Of a DNA stretch of 41,557 nt, positions 6,560 through 15,761 are shown piece by piece. The stretch is from Hoylesella timonensis 4401737 = DSM 22865 = JCM 15640 (GTDB lineage: Bacteria; Bacteroidota; Bacteroidia; Bacteroidales; Bacteroidaceae): assembly GCF_000455445.1 (NCBI RefSeq), contig NZ_HG417101.1, positions 1 through 41,557 on the forward strand, read 5' to 3'. Numbering within the stretch: the stretch's first letter is position 1; every line of letters starts with the position of its first letter. A program made the position numbers and the translations under genes. The notes under the pieces are model-generated. The model ran no database searches. It saw only the letters and a list, made by a program, of their open reading frames with translations, and was not told where the DNA came from.

Positions 6560-7671
6560 AGATTTTGCTTTTAGGAGAATACAGCAATGTGCACTGGACA
6601 TTGGCAGAAGGACTGCGACAGTTGGGACACACGGTAATAGTGGTATCGAATGGTGACTTCTGGAAGAACTATCAGCGCGACATCGATTTGTCAAGAACAC
6701 TGGGAAAATTAGGTGGTATGCGCTATATGGCGAAACTATATCGCTTACTCCCCCTGTTATGTGGCTATGATGTCGTGCAGGTGATTAATCCGATGTTCTT
6801 GGAAATCAAAGCACACCGCATTATGCCCATTTACAAATACTTGCGCAAACACAACAAAAAAATATTTATGGGTGCCTTTGGAATGGACTACTACTGGGTT
6901 CACACCTGTTGCACCGACATGCCGCTGGAGTATAGCGATTTCAATATGGGCAAAGAATTGCGCCAAACAGCCAATGCACTAAAAGAGCAAAGGGACTGGT
7001 TAGGGACGGATAAAAAATGGCTCAATGAATATATGGCACACAATTGTGACGGCATCATTGCAGGACTTTACGAATATTGGGTATGCTACCACGCCCACTT
7101 TCCCGACAAAACAACGTTCATCCCCTTTCCTATTCGGACAAAAACGATGAGAGAAAGGCAACCAATGACGAAAGGTGACCATCGGCTAAAACTGTTTATA
7201 GGCATCAATCGTGAACGGTCTGTCTACAAAGGAACAGACATCATGTTGAAAGCTGCACAAGACCTCGTGTTGAAATATCCTCATCAAGTGAGTTTGCAAA
7301 TAGCAGAAAGTGTTCCTTTTGAGCAATACCAACGCATGATGAACGGAGCAGATGTCATTCTGGATCAGCTTTACAGTTATACTCCTGCCATGAATGCGCT
7401 TGAAGCAATGAGCAAGGGAATTGTGTGTGTAGGGGGTGGCGAACCTGAAAACTACCAGCTATTGCACGAAGACACGTTGAGACCAATCGTGAATGTAAAA
7501 CCCTGTTATGAAAGTGTTTACCACGAATTGGAGAGCCTGATATTGCATCCAGAAAGACTCAGTGTTCTTCAACAACAAAGCATCGCATACATTCAAAAGC
7601 ACCATGATTACGTGAAAGTGGCGCAACAGTATGTCGACTTTTATAATAGCAGCGAACCAGTCGCCAAGTAA
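6556..7671 (+). CDS. Glycosyltransferase, GT-B fold (group 1/GT4-like)
   Basis: The 371-aa protein starts with a Rossmann-type strand and turn (MKILLLGEYSNVHWTLAEGL). It ends in a second Rossmann half with NALEAMSKGIVCVGGGEPEN near 288-307, which corresponds to the donor-binding glutamate region of GT4 enzymes. It overlaps the preceding gene by 4 nt and is the last gene before a strong hairpin. With the two GT2 genes it probably builds a short glycan. No flippase, polymerase or sugar-nucleotide synthesis gene is in the window, so the pathway is incomplete here. Confidence 0.82.
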   Translation: MKILLLGEYSNVHWTLAEGLRQLGHTVIVVSNGDFWKNYQRDIDLSRTLGKLGGMRYMAKLYRLLPLLCGYDVVQVINPMFLEIKAHRIMPIYKYLRKHNKKIFMGAFGMDYYWVHTCCTDMPLEYSDFNMGKELRQTANALKEQRDWLGTDKKWLNEYMAHNCDGIIAGLYEYWVCYHAHFPDKTTFIPFPIRTKTMRERQPMTKGDHRLKLFIGINRERSVYKGTDIMLKAAQDLVLKYPHQVSLQIAESVPFEQYQRMMNGADVILDQLYSYTPAMNALEAMSKGIVCVGGGEPENYQLLHEDTLRPIVNVKPCYESVYHELESLILHPERLSVLQQQSIAYIQKHHDYVKVAQQYVDFYNSSEPVAK

Positions 7672-7674
7672 AAA

Positions 7675-7720
7675 GAGTAAAAAGAAAATCAGCGCACAAC
7701 GGTTGATTTCCTTTTTACTC
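7675..7720. terminator. Bidirectional terminator between glycosyltransferases and nadE
   Basis: A 17-nt arm (7675-7691, GAGTAAAAAGAAAATCA) pairs with 7704-7720 with one G-T type mismatch around a 12-nt loop. The arms are A- and T-rich, so a U-tract follows on both strands. It lies between convergent genes. Confidence 0.8.
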
Positions 7721-7764
7721 TATATCATCTAATTTTGTTTTGACAAGCGAACTAATAGTACGCT

Positions 7765-9822
7765 TTAGAGAGTATCGCACTCTTCAAGCCACAACCTGCT
7801 GATAGCATCACTTGGCATACGCCAATCGCCACGAGGACTCAGGCTGACACTCGTCACCTTAGGTCCATCGGGCAAGCAAGAACGCTTGAACTGTTGTGAG
7901 AAGAAACGCTTGAAAAATACCTTGAGCCATTTTTTGATAGTCTCCTCGTCATATTGTCCTTTCATTTGAAGAGCATCGTTTGGTTGATGTTGCCCCTCTT
8001 GTGCCATGCTTTCAGTAAAGGCTTTCTTTGCCAAAAGGAATATTTTACGAGGTCTGAACCCAAAGCGAAGCACGTAATACAAGAAGAAATCGTGCAACTC
8101 GTAAGGCCCTACCAAATCTTCTGTCTTTTGTTCTATCTTCCCTTGTTCGTTGGCAGGAGTTAACTCAGGAGAAATAGGGGTATTGATGACGTCTAAAAGT
8201 ATCGTCGCAATGTCTTGATTTTCGGCAAGGTGTTGAGCGTAATAGCTAACCAAATGACGCAGCAAAGTCTTGGGTATGCCAGTATTGACCGCATACATAG
8301 ACATGTGGTCTCCGTTGTAGGTTGCCCATCCCAAAGCCAATTCGGACATATCGCCTGTGCCAACAACAAGTCCATTGAGCTGGTTACTTAAATCCATGAG
8401 AATTTGCGTGCGTTCACGAGCTTGACTGTTTTCGTAGGTCACATCTTGCACTTGTGGGTCGTGTCCAATATCTTCAAAGTGTTGCAGTACACTCTTTTCG
8501 ATGTTGATTTCCTTGACCGTGACACCCAGTTTGTGCATGAGGTCCATGGCATTGTGGTAAGTACGTCCAGTAGTTCCGAACCCTGGCATCGTGACACCTA
8601 TAATTCCCTTTCTATCCAGTCCCAACTTATCAAAGGTCAAGACGCAGACGAGCAAAGCCAAAGTTGAATCCAATCCGCCACTAACTCCAAGGACAGCCGT
8701 CTTGGCTTGTATATGTGACAATCGTGTGGCAAGTGCCATGGTTTGTATGTTGAGCACTTCAACACAGCTATCTAGCAAGAGATTCGGGGCGGGGACAAAA
8801 GGATGTGGATTTATCTTCCGCTCAAGTGTGAAGGTTGTTTCATTCTCTGGAGCTATACACGAAATATAATGGATAGCCGAGGTGTTGTTGAAAATAGCAA
8901 ACTGGTTAGGACTCAAACTGCTTGAAAATCCTCTTTGACTGGCAAAGGTGTTGACTTGTCGCTGCGCATTTACGTAAGTAGAGTTGGTACGACGCTCCGC
9001 TCTCAGCATTTCAATATCTATCTGTGCACAATGGATTTGGCTTTCCATAGTGAAACGCTTTCCTTCTGCCAACAATACGCCATTCTCATAAATAAGTCCA
9101 TTGCCTGCATAAACCAAGTCTTGTGTGCTTTCGCCATAACCACTGGCTGCATAGATGTAACCTGTGATGGTGCGCGAACTCTGCTGTGACAAGAGACTCT
9201 TGAGGTAGTCGAACTTGCCAATGACGACATCACTGGCAGAGAGGTTGAAAATCAGGTCAGCTCCAGCCAATGCCAACGTGTTGCTGGGAGGAACGGGCGC
9301 CCAAACATCTTCACAAATCTCTACGCCGAACTGCACCCCATCGTCAGTAGTATATATCTGAGGATCAGGAGTTACCACGATGTTTTGACCCGCATAACGA
9401 ATGGTAGTCTCCTTCAAATCCTGCGAAGAAGCAAACCATCTCTTTTCATAAAACTCACTGTAGTCGGGCAAGTAGGTCTTCGGAATGACACCCAAGATTT
9501 GCCCTCGCTGGATGACCATCGCACAGTTGAGTAACAAATCACCCACCACAATGGGCAAGCCTACGATACTAATTATATCCAACTGACGTGTGAAGTCGAG
9601 CAAATGAAGAATGGAAACCTCGGAAGCCTCGAGTAGAAGCTTCTGTTGGAATAAGTCTTGGCAGGTGTAGGATGTAATTCCTAACTCTGGAAATACAATA
9701 ATTTCAACTCCTTGCTCTTCAGCTTGCTGAATTTGGGCCATTGTTTGTTCTACATTGTATATGCAGTCAGCCACTTTCACTAATGGCACTGCACAGGCCA
9801 CTTTAACAAATCCACCGTTCAT
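7765..9822 (-). CDS. nadE: Glutamine-dependent NAD+ synthetase
   Basis: The enzyme converts deamido-NAD+ to NAD+ using ATP and ammonia from glutamine. About 685 aa fit the two-domain form. The N-terminal nitrilase-like glutaminase has the triad E46 (FPELGITSY), K115 (GVIPKTYLPDY) and C170 (EICEDVW). The C-terminal ammonia-dependent synthetase has the P-loop SGGLDS at 381-386. The longest frame starts at 9867 in a TAATG overlap with the upstream stop. I prefer the ATG at 9822 because the family usually begins with a GFVKVA-like strand directly after the start. It is the last gene of the long minus-strand unit and is followed by the bidirectional terminator. Confidence 0.95.
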   Translation of the reverse strand: MNGGFVKVACAVPLVKVADCIYNVEQTMAQIQQAEEQGVEIIVFPELGITSYTCQDLFQQKLLLEASEVSILHLLDFTRQLDIISIVGLPIVVGDLLLNCAMVIQRGQILGVIPKTYLPDYSEFYEKRWFASSQDLKETTIRYAGQNIVVTPDPQIYTTDDGVQFGVEICEDVWAPVPPSNTLALAGADLIFNLSASDVVIGKFDYLKSLLSQQSSRTITGYIYAASGYGESTQDLVYAGNGLIYENGVLLAEGKRFTMESQIHCAQIDIEMLRAERRTNSTYVNAQRQVNTFASQRGFSSSLSPNQFAIFNNTSAIHYISCIAPENETTFTLERKINPHPFVPAPNLLLDSCVEVLNIQTMALATRLSHIQAKTAVLGVSGGLDSTLALLVCVLTFDKLGLDRKGIIGVTMPGFGTTGRTYHNAMDLMHKLGVTVKEINIEKSVLQHFEDIGHDPQVQDVTYENSQARERTQILMDLSNQLNGLVVGTGDMSELALGWATYNGDHMSMYAVNTGIPKTLLRHLVSYYAQHLAENQDIATILLDVINTPISPELTPANEQGKIEQKTEDLVGPYELHDFFLYYVLRFGFRPRKIFLLAKKAFTESMAQEGQHQPNDALQMKGQYDEETIKKWLKVFFKRFFSQQFKRSCLPDGPKVTSVSLSPRGDWRMPSDAISRLWLEECDTL

Positions 9823-9866
9823 CATAATAAGATTATAAGTTAATAAAATAAAGTCTATTGAAACCA

Positions 9867-11039
9867 TTAACGAATTGTCACTTGGGTTGCCCCATAGCCA
9901 TATTCTTGAAAACTCGCATCTTGGTATTGGTATTTCTTGTATCGATAATTCAAATCATTAATCAACGCTCTACGTAGTACGCCCTCCCCTTTACCATGGA
10001 TGAAGACAATGCGTTGCCCCTTCTTATCTTTATATTGTTGAAGGGTGTCGCGAAACTTTTGCAATTGGAAATTGAGAATGTCTATGGCACTCATACCTGT
10101 AGTTGTATCTAATAGCTCGTGGGCATGCAAATCCACGACAACAATGTCTTCATCTCCACGATGTTTCAGTTGGAATGGGTTTCCTGTTTGTTTGCGAGCA
10201 TTATATCGGCGGACATAAGTATCGTTCCCTTTCTCGTTAGCTTTAGTCACCTCGATATGGTCTTTTGGCTCTTTCTGATACATTTCTTCCTTCAATTGCT
10301 TGGAATCTACGACTAAAGGACGGGTCACTTTGTCGTTTTCTACAATCGTATATAGCAAGGCAGGAAGTTCAAAGAAATCATTTTCTTGAAAGGTATGAAG
10401 CTTATAGAACTTTACGGTATCTATTCTGAATTGCACATCTATCGTGGGCTTCAACATAAAAGACTTGTCACGCTTGTACGAGAGCAATTGAATCGCCACG
10501 TGTCCTAAATCGTTCAGGTCTTCTTTTCCAAACTCTTCGATAAATTCTTTCGTGTTTGGTTCCACCTCCATGCTACTCTTCAGCTTCCAACTGTTACCCT
10601 CTGCCGATAAATATGTAAACCTAACGTAGTAGTTGCTATCGTTGACAAAGTAACTTTCAAAACGAGTATGCGTCATATCCTTCATGTCCATGGGGACAAA
10701 AGCCAGATAGCAACTCAGCAGATTGCCACCTTTTCTCTCCTCTGTTGGTGTGCGAAAAGAGATTTCCTTGGTGGATGGGTCATCGTCAATCGGTTCTTCT
10801 TCGTCATCGGATGCCGATGAAGTAAGCGCATTTTTTACCGATGTGGGCTTAGGAAGTGTAGATCCAACAACTTTCCCGGTGCTATAATCGTCATCTATTA
10901 CTTGTATCACATCATTGATGGGAGTTGGGATTTGAAAGCCATCTTCATCTTCCACCAATACAATACTTTTTCCTTGGAATCCAGCAATGACACCACCACC
11001 CGACTCGCTAAGAAATCTTACTTTATCTCCTATTTTCAT
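9867..11039 (-). CDS. DUF2027 domain protein with C-terminal Smr domain
   Basis: This is a 390-aa cytoplasmic protein. Residues 1-60 form a small beta domain (KIGDKVRFLSESGGGVIAGF), the middle is the DUF2027 region, and the last ~90 residues are an Smr domain with VVDLHAHEL and the HGKGEGVLRRAL motif. Smr domains are nucleic-acid nucleases or binding modules. Bacteroidetes proteins of this architecture are sometimes labelled MutS2-related, but the MutS ATPase part is absent, so the name MutS2 would be wrong. An acidic linker (residues ~70-90) separates the first domain. The stop shares one base with the longest possible nadE start. Function is unknown. Confidence 0.8.
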   Translation of the reverse strand: MKIGDKVRFLSESGGGVIAGFQGKSIVLVEDEDGFQIPTPINDVIQVIDDDYSTGKVVGSTLPKPTSVKNALTSSASDDEEEPIDDDPSTKEISFRTPTEERKGGNLLSCYLAFVPMDMKDMTHTRFESYFVNDSNYYVRFTYLSAEGNSWKLKSSMEVEPNTKEFIEEFGKEDLNDLGHVAIQLLSYKRDKSFMLKPTIDVQFRIDTVKFYKLHTFQENDFFELPALLYTIVENDKVTRPLVVDSKQLKEEMYQKEPKDHIEVTKANEKGNDTYVRRYNARKQTGNPFQLKHRGDEDIVVVDLHAHELLDTTTGMSAIDILNFQLQKFRDTLQQYKDKKGQRIVFIHGKGEGVLRRALINDLNYRYKKYQYQDASFQEYGYGATQVTIR

Positions 11040-11089
11040 ATTGTCGTTTCTTTCTTTAGTTAAATAACTGTTGACTCATTGAAACCTGC

Positions 11090-12388
11090 TTAAGGAATCA
11101 ACAAACTGCTGTCACCATAGCTTAGGAATCGGAACTGGTGTGCCAGTGCATAATCATAGATGGTACGCCAATCACCGTTTACGAACGCACTCACAAGAAG
11201 CAACAAAGTGCTTTGTGGTTGGTGAAAGTTGGTAATTAGCATCTTGACAATTTTATACTGATAACCAGGTGCTATGATGATTTGTGTCGAGCTATGTAAG
11301 CTCTCAAGCTCATTTCTTACTAAATAGTCCAACACGTTTTGTATGGCTTGTTTCGGTGAAATGTTATCTATCAAGCCGCCATCCAAATGTTCAACTTGTC
11401 CATTTGTGTGCAGTCGTTCATAAGGAGCCCACTGTTGAACATGCAATTCGTCTTCCGTAGCGTCTGGATGAGTCTCAAGAAACACGCCCATATAGTACAA
11501 ACTTTCCAAGGTTCGCACACTCGTTGTACCAACGGCAATCGCTTCAACATTGTGTCTTAGCAATTTTTCAAGTGTTTGACGATGCACACAGATATATTCG
11601 GTATGCATAGCATGTCCTTTTATTTCTTCACTTTTTACAGGTTTGAAGGTGCCTGCTCCCACATGTAAGGTTAACTCTTCTCGGTCAATACCATGCTCAT
11701 CTAAGCTTTGAAGCACCGAATCGGTGAAGTGTAAACCAGCAGTAGGAGCTGCAACAGAACCCTTAATCTTAGAGTATACCGTCTGGTAGGTAGTTTTATC
11801 ACTTTCTTGTGTCTCTCTATTCAGATAGGGAGGTATCGGTAATTCGCCGATTGATTCAAGAATCTCGGCAAAAGAAACATCCTCTGCATCCCAATCAAAA
11901 TCTATCCAATGATGAGTTGAAGGCGTGGCATGAAGTCCCTGAGCAGGCTGATGCTCATCTGTTGTTGGTTCTCTTCGAGTGACTTTTAACGTTACCGATT
12001 TTTGATTAATGTGATAAACTCGTGTTAAACTTCCACTCTTCCATTTCTTTAAGTTGCCAATCATACAGTACCATGCGCAATGTCTCTTGCTTTGGAATAT
12101 CTGTTCATAATCGGCTGGCATGGCTGGTTCCATCAAGAAAACCTCTATCAGTGCACCCGTATCTTTCTTAAAGTGCATACGTGCCTGTATCACCTTTGTA
12201 TTGTTGAAAATCATCAACGCCCCCTGAGGCAGGTGTTCGTATAAGTTATAAAAGACATCCTCACCCACTTTGCCATGATTGTAAATGAGAAGTTTGCTAT
12301 GGTCGCGCTGCGCTATTGGGAATTTTGCAATTCTCTCGTCGGGCAGTTCGTACTGATAATCGCTGATGTGTATATGTTTTGTTTCCAC
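11090..12388 (-). CDS. queA: S-adenosylmethionine:tRNA ribosyltransferase-isomerase
   Basis: QueA adds the epoxycyclopentanediol part to 7-aminomethyl-7-deazaguanine in tRNA, giving epoxyqueuosine. Family blocks are visible: GALMIFNNTKVIQARM near 55-70, GSVAAPTAGLHFT mid-protein, LHVGAGTFKPV, ITNFHQPQSTLLLLVSAF, and the C-terminal FLSYGDSSLLIP. At 432 aa it is longer than the ~350-aa E. coli type. Part of the difference is a non-conserved stretch around residues 140-165 and another near 310-330, as in other Bacteroidetes. It sits 21 nt after the PAP2 gene and 50 nt before the Smr gene, so it is probably co-transcribed. Confidence 0.95.
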   Translation of the reverse strand: METKHIHISDYQYELPDERIAKFPIAQRDHSKLLIYNHGKVGEDVFYNLYEHLPQGALMIFNNTKVIQARMHFKKDTGALIEVFLMEPAMPADYEQIFQSKRHCAWYCMIGNLKKWKSGSLTRVYHINQKSVTLKVTRREPTTDEHQPAQGLHATPSTHHWIDFDWDAEDVSFAEILESIGELPIPPYLNRETQESDKTTYQTVYSKIKGSVAAPTAGLHFTDSVLQSLDEHGIDREELTLHVGAGTFKPVKSEEIKGHAMHTEYICVHRQTLEKLLRHNVEAIAVGTTSVRTLESLYYMGVFLETHPDATEDELHVQQWAPYERLHTNGQVEHLDGGLIDNISPKQAIQNVLDYLVRNELESLHSSTQIIIAPGYQYKIVKMLITNFHQPQSTLLLLVSAFVNGDWRTIYDYALAHQFRFLSYGDSSLLIP

Positions 12389-12409
12389 TGGAAAATATGT
12401 TTATTTTTT

Positions 12410-13108
12410 TTATGTGTACAAAATTAACGCTTTTAATGTTGAATAGAGCAAGGTTGACACAAAAATAAGGATTACCATATCAATATCTTGAAAGCTATAG
12501 CCTGTATTGGTATATTGACTTGAAATAAAGTTTCCTTTTGCTATCACACGGTGAGATAACCTTTGAAATAGATAATAAGTGAAAAATCCCACACCAGTTC
12601 CCCAAATAAGTCCTGCAAAAATATCGCTGGGATAATGCACCCCTAAATACAATCGCGTATAGGCATTGAGTAGAGACCATGAGATAAGGAAAATACTTAA
12701 TAGTCGGCTTCGCACTAAAAGACAAATGAATATGACTATGGAAAGCGTGTTTGAAGCGTGTCCAGAGAAGAAACTGAATGTTCGTGGTCGGTAATTATTA
12801 ACCACCTCTATTTGATATTTCAACATGGGGTCGTTACATGGACGCATGCGTTCTATCCAGGGCTTGATAGAAATATCAGCAACACCTGTAGATAACAACA
12901 AGCATAAGCAAGCAAATCCGAAGATTAAAAGGATTTGAGACATCGTTTCATTATTCTTAATGATGAGATAGAGGAGTGACAAGTACAAGGGTATCCACGT
13001 GATACTCGATGTAATGGTCATCATCATTCCATCCCAGAATAATGAGTTTGAGCCATTCAAGCTTTGCAATACTTGCTGGTCAAGTTCTATGAGTGCTTGT
13101 ATATCCAA
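12410..13108 (-). CDS. PAP2-family membrane phosphatase
   Basis: This 232-aa integral membrane protein has about five to six hydrophobic segments. The three phosphatase signature parts are present: KPWIERMRP (K-x6-RP), FFSGHAS (SGH) and TRLYLGVHYPSDIFAG (xR-x5-H-x3-D). It may dephosphorylate undecaprenyl pyrophosphate, phosphatidylglycerophosphate or a lipid A precursor at the outer face of the inner membrane; sequence alone does not decide. It begins 24 nt after the batD-batE stop, so it is likely in the same transcript. Confidence 0.88.
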   Translation of the reverse strand: MDIQALIELDQQVLQSLNGSNSLFWDGMMMTITSSITWIPLYLSLLYLIIKNNETMSQILLIFGFACLCLLLSTGVADISIKPWIERMRPCNDPMLKYQIEVVNNYRPRTFSFFSGHASNTLSIVIFICLLVRSRLLSIFLISWSLLNAYTRLYLGVHYPSDIFAGLIWGTGVGFFTYYLFQRLSHRVIAKGNFISSQYTNTGYSFQDIDMVILIFVSTLLYSTLKALILYT

Positions 13109-13132
13109 ATCCTTAAACGATTTCCTTAGTGA

Positions 13133-15730
13133 TTAAATTTCCTCTATCTCTGTCGTCTTTAGCCATCCTTCTCGTCCATCTGATAAGCGAATGCCACGCC
13201 AGTCATTAAGTCCTTTGTCCGTGATGTAGACCTTTGTTCCTTCATGAATAACAAACTCGTCGGTACTGCTATTGGAGGGAGTCTTCTTCACCTGTGTGGC
13301 AGGAGCAATGACGATAGCTCCTGTTCTGTTCATAAGTAAACGCTTCTGTTGATAAGCAAAGAAGTTACTCATTACAAAAAGGATAAGGAAGCAGCAACCT
13401 CCATAGAAGCCTACCTTTCGGAGCAAAAGGTTTGGGACAAACAAATATAAGAGAGCTAAAACGAGTACCAATACAATAGAAACAATTGCTATGTTCGCCC
13501 AATTGTCAACACTGGTGTAATTCACCAAAGAGTGATACCATGTCACAAAGAACATCTCGCTCTCTGGTGTAATTTTATCTATTGTTTTGGCAGACGCAAA
13601 TTGTAGATTAAACTTGATGTCATCATCTCCAGGTGACAATAAGGATGCACGTTCATAAGCAAGAATCGCTTTTGTAAGGTCATCTGTACGGTAATACGCA
13701 TTTCCAAGATTATAATAAAGGTCAGCACTGACACCTTGTTTCAACAATTCCTCGTACATTTTAATTGCCTCTTGATAACTACCATGCTTGTAAGCCATAT
13801 CAGCTTCTTGTTTGGTAGTTGCCGAAATTGCCGTTGACCATAGCAACATTGCGAACAGAAGTAATATGAGGTTGGTACGACGATGCGCGCTTTTGTTCAT
13901 TCTTGCAACCGATTTCAATACATTCTCTATGTTCATAATGGCTGTGATAGCCGAGTCCATTGTCTTATTCATATTTCCAGAGGCGTCACCAGGGGCATAT
14001 CGTTCAAACTCACATTCATCCAAAGCCGATAAGAATGTATTGACCGTTTCATCGTCTACCGCTTGGTGATGTAAATTATCAGCGATGTTTTCACGCGACA
14101 GTTGTTCTACTGGCATGTTCAATTTATCGCTAACATATCCCCATAAGGCTCGCAAAACTTCATCATAAAATTCATTTTGCTTGTTTTGCTCCATGAGTTG
14201 ACGTGCTTTCTTTAATCGCCTCGTAGCCACTTTGTTCGCTTTCTTTCCTCTCATCTTCACCACATCGGCATGCTCTATAGCACGTTTTCTAAATACAATC
14301 AATAATACGACAAAAGTGATAAGTGGAATTAGCAGACTTATCCAATAAGCTGTGGAGCCAAAGAAGAATTTATCAATGGCATGTTGTTTTGTCGTTCCCT
14401 CTTTTATGTTACGAATATCATTTTCTTGTGTCTGAGTATAATCTGCTACATTACCAGCGTTTGCCTTTCCTTTCTTCACATTGATTTGGAAAGATTGTGT
14501 CTGAATAGTTTTGTAACTGTTAGACCCCGTATCATAATAGGTGAACTTGATTGGTGGCAATTGATATTTTCCTTGGTTTCGAGGAACAGCCAAAATGTCA
14601 TAAACCATGCTACCTTCTACCCCATTGGCAGTCACTTTGGTCTTGTCTGTCACCTTTGCATCATACTTATCAAAATCTTTTGGAAACTCGATAGTAGGTT
14701 GCTTCATCAGCTTTAAATTGCCAATTCCACTCACCACTACACGTAATGTCATAGGTTCTCCAGCCTTTACTTCCGAATGATTGATAGAGGCAGAAATGTT
14801 AAACTTACCTACCCCACCAGAAAAATCATTGGGGCGTTTGGGCAAGGGGTCTACTTGAATGTTGATTTCTGGTGCCTTGATATTTCGTTTCACCTCGACA
14901 TAGCCAGACCCTCCGTTAAAGAATGCTTCGAAAGGATCTACTGCTCGATCTTGTTGCACCACAATTCCCTTGAACGTAATGCTTGGAATTTTCAATTTAC
15001 CCGTCATTTGTGGATACATCACATATTGACTCCAAGTTACACATCGATAGTTTTTGCCATTGACTTTTTCAATGTGGAAGTTCTTTTGTTGTGGCAGTTT
15101 AATCTCCTGTGTATGAAATCCAGTAAGGTCAGGCATTTTACCTTCCAACTGTGTGAGGTCCACTAACGTGTACACCTTGTATGTGAGCAATATGGGCTCT
15201 TGTTCATGTACCCGTCGTTTGTTGGCACTCACCTTTATAAAGAGGTCGTTTCCAGAGATTCTACTGCCAGTTGATCTCATCGGCATGTCTGCTCCTTCGT
15301 CATCACGCATGGATGGCGTACCATGTCCTTTGCGTGCAGATCCAGAGACAGTTACTTTGACAGATTTTGAGCTAATGACCTTTCCATTGACACGAGCACG
15401 AGCCGCTGGAATCGTAAAAGTGCCATTCTTAGAAGCATAGAGCGTATATGTGTAGGTGATAGAGGACGAACTACTCGTTTTTCCATTCACCATCTGATAG
15501 CTTGACTGACTGGAAGTGTAAGGGCCTGCGATAATTTCAATTGCTGAAGGAATGTTTCCTGCCCTAAAATCTTCCACGTTTTGGGTGTTGATGGTGTATG
15601 AGAGTCTGAAGTTTTCGCCTACAGCTACCTGACTGGGCACAGACACCGAAATGCTTTGTGCATAAGTGTTCAGAGCGCATAGAACACTGAAAATGAGCAG
15701 TATAGATGTATATTTTATATATCGATTCAT
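13133..15730 (-). CDS. batD: BatD-BatE fusion protein
   Basis: This 865-aa membrane protein carries an N-terminal signal peptide (MNRYIKYTSILLIFSVLC, cleavage after YAQ) and BatD-type beta domains in the periplasm to ~450. A membrane segment lies at ~461-481, followed by a cytoplasmic helical domain at ~490-605. A second signal-like segment (~620-636) follows, then TPR repeats (~640-710), two membrane segments (~744-766 and ~774-792) and an SH3-like domain (~803-862, ending near GREGWLKTTE). The part from ~611 looks exactly like a BatE protein with its own start and signal peptide, joined in frame. The predicted topology stays consistent, with TPR and SH3 outside. I start at the ATG at 15730: the frame extends to 15760 only with a TTG and would precede the signal peptide. 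Bat proteins are linked to oxygen tolerance and envelope stress in Bacteroides. Confidence 0.88.
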   Translation of the reverse strand: MNRYIKYTSILLIFSVLCALNTYAQSISVSVPSQVAVGENFRLSYTINTQNVEDFRAGNIPSAIEIIAGPYTSSQSSYQMVNGKTSSSSSITYTYTLYASKNGTFTIPAARARVNGKVISSKSVKVTVSGSARKGHGTPSMRDDEGADMPMRSTGSRISGNDLFIKVSANKRRVHEQEPILLTYKVYTLVDLTQLEGKMPDLTGFHTQEIKLPQQKNFHIEKVNGKNYRCVTWSQYVMYPQMTGKLKIPSITFKGIVVQQDRAVDPFEAFFNGGSGYVEVKRNIKAPEINIQVDPLPKRPNDFSGGVGKFNISASINHSEVKAGEPMTLRVVVSGIGNLKLMKQPTIEFPKDFDKYDAKVTDKTKVTANGVEGSMVYDILAVPRNQGKYQLPPIKFTYYDTGSNSYKTIQTQSFQINVKKGKANAGNVADYTQTQENDIRNIKEGTTKQHAIDKFFFGSTAYWISLLIPLITFVVLLIVFRKRAIEHADVVKMRGKKANKVATRRLKKARQLMEQNKQNEFYDEVLRALWGYVSDKLNMPVEQLSRENIADNLHHQAVDDETVNTFLSALDECEFERYAPGDASGNMNKTMDSAITAIMNIENVLKSVARMNKSAHRRTNLILLLFAMLLWSTAISATTKQEADMAYKHGSYQEAIKMYEELLKQGVSADLYYNLGNAYYRTDDLTKAILAYERASLLSPGDDDIKFNLQFASAKTIDKITPESEMFFVTWYHSLVNYTSVDNWANIAIVSIVLVLVLALLYLFVPNLLLRKVGFYGGCCFLILFVMSNFFAYQQKRLLMNRTGAIVIAPATQVKKTPSNSSTDEFVIHEGTKVYITDKGLNDWRGIRLSDGREGWLKTTEIEEI

Positions 15731-15761
15731 AGATGCAGTTATAAAATAGGAAGAAACCAAC

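Noticed and set aside
9823..9867. Start of NadE at 9867 in a TAATG overlap
   Set aside because: It would add 15 hydrophobic residues before the conserved first strand, which is unusual for the family; kept only as an alternative.
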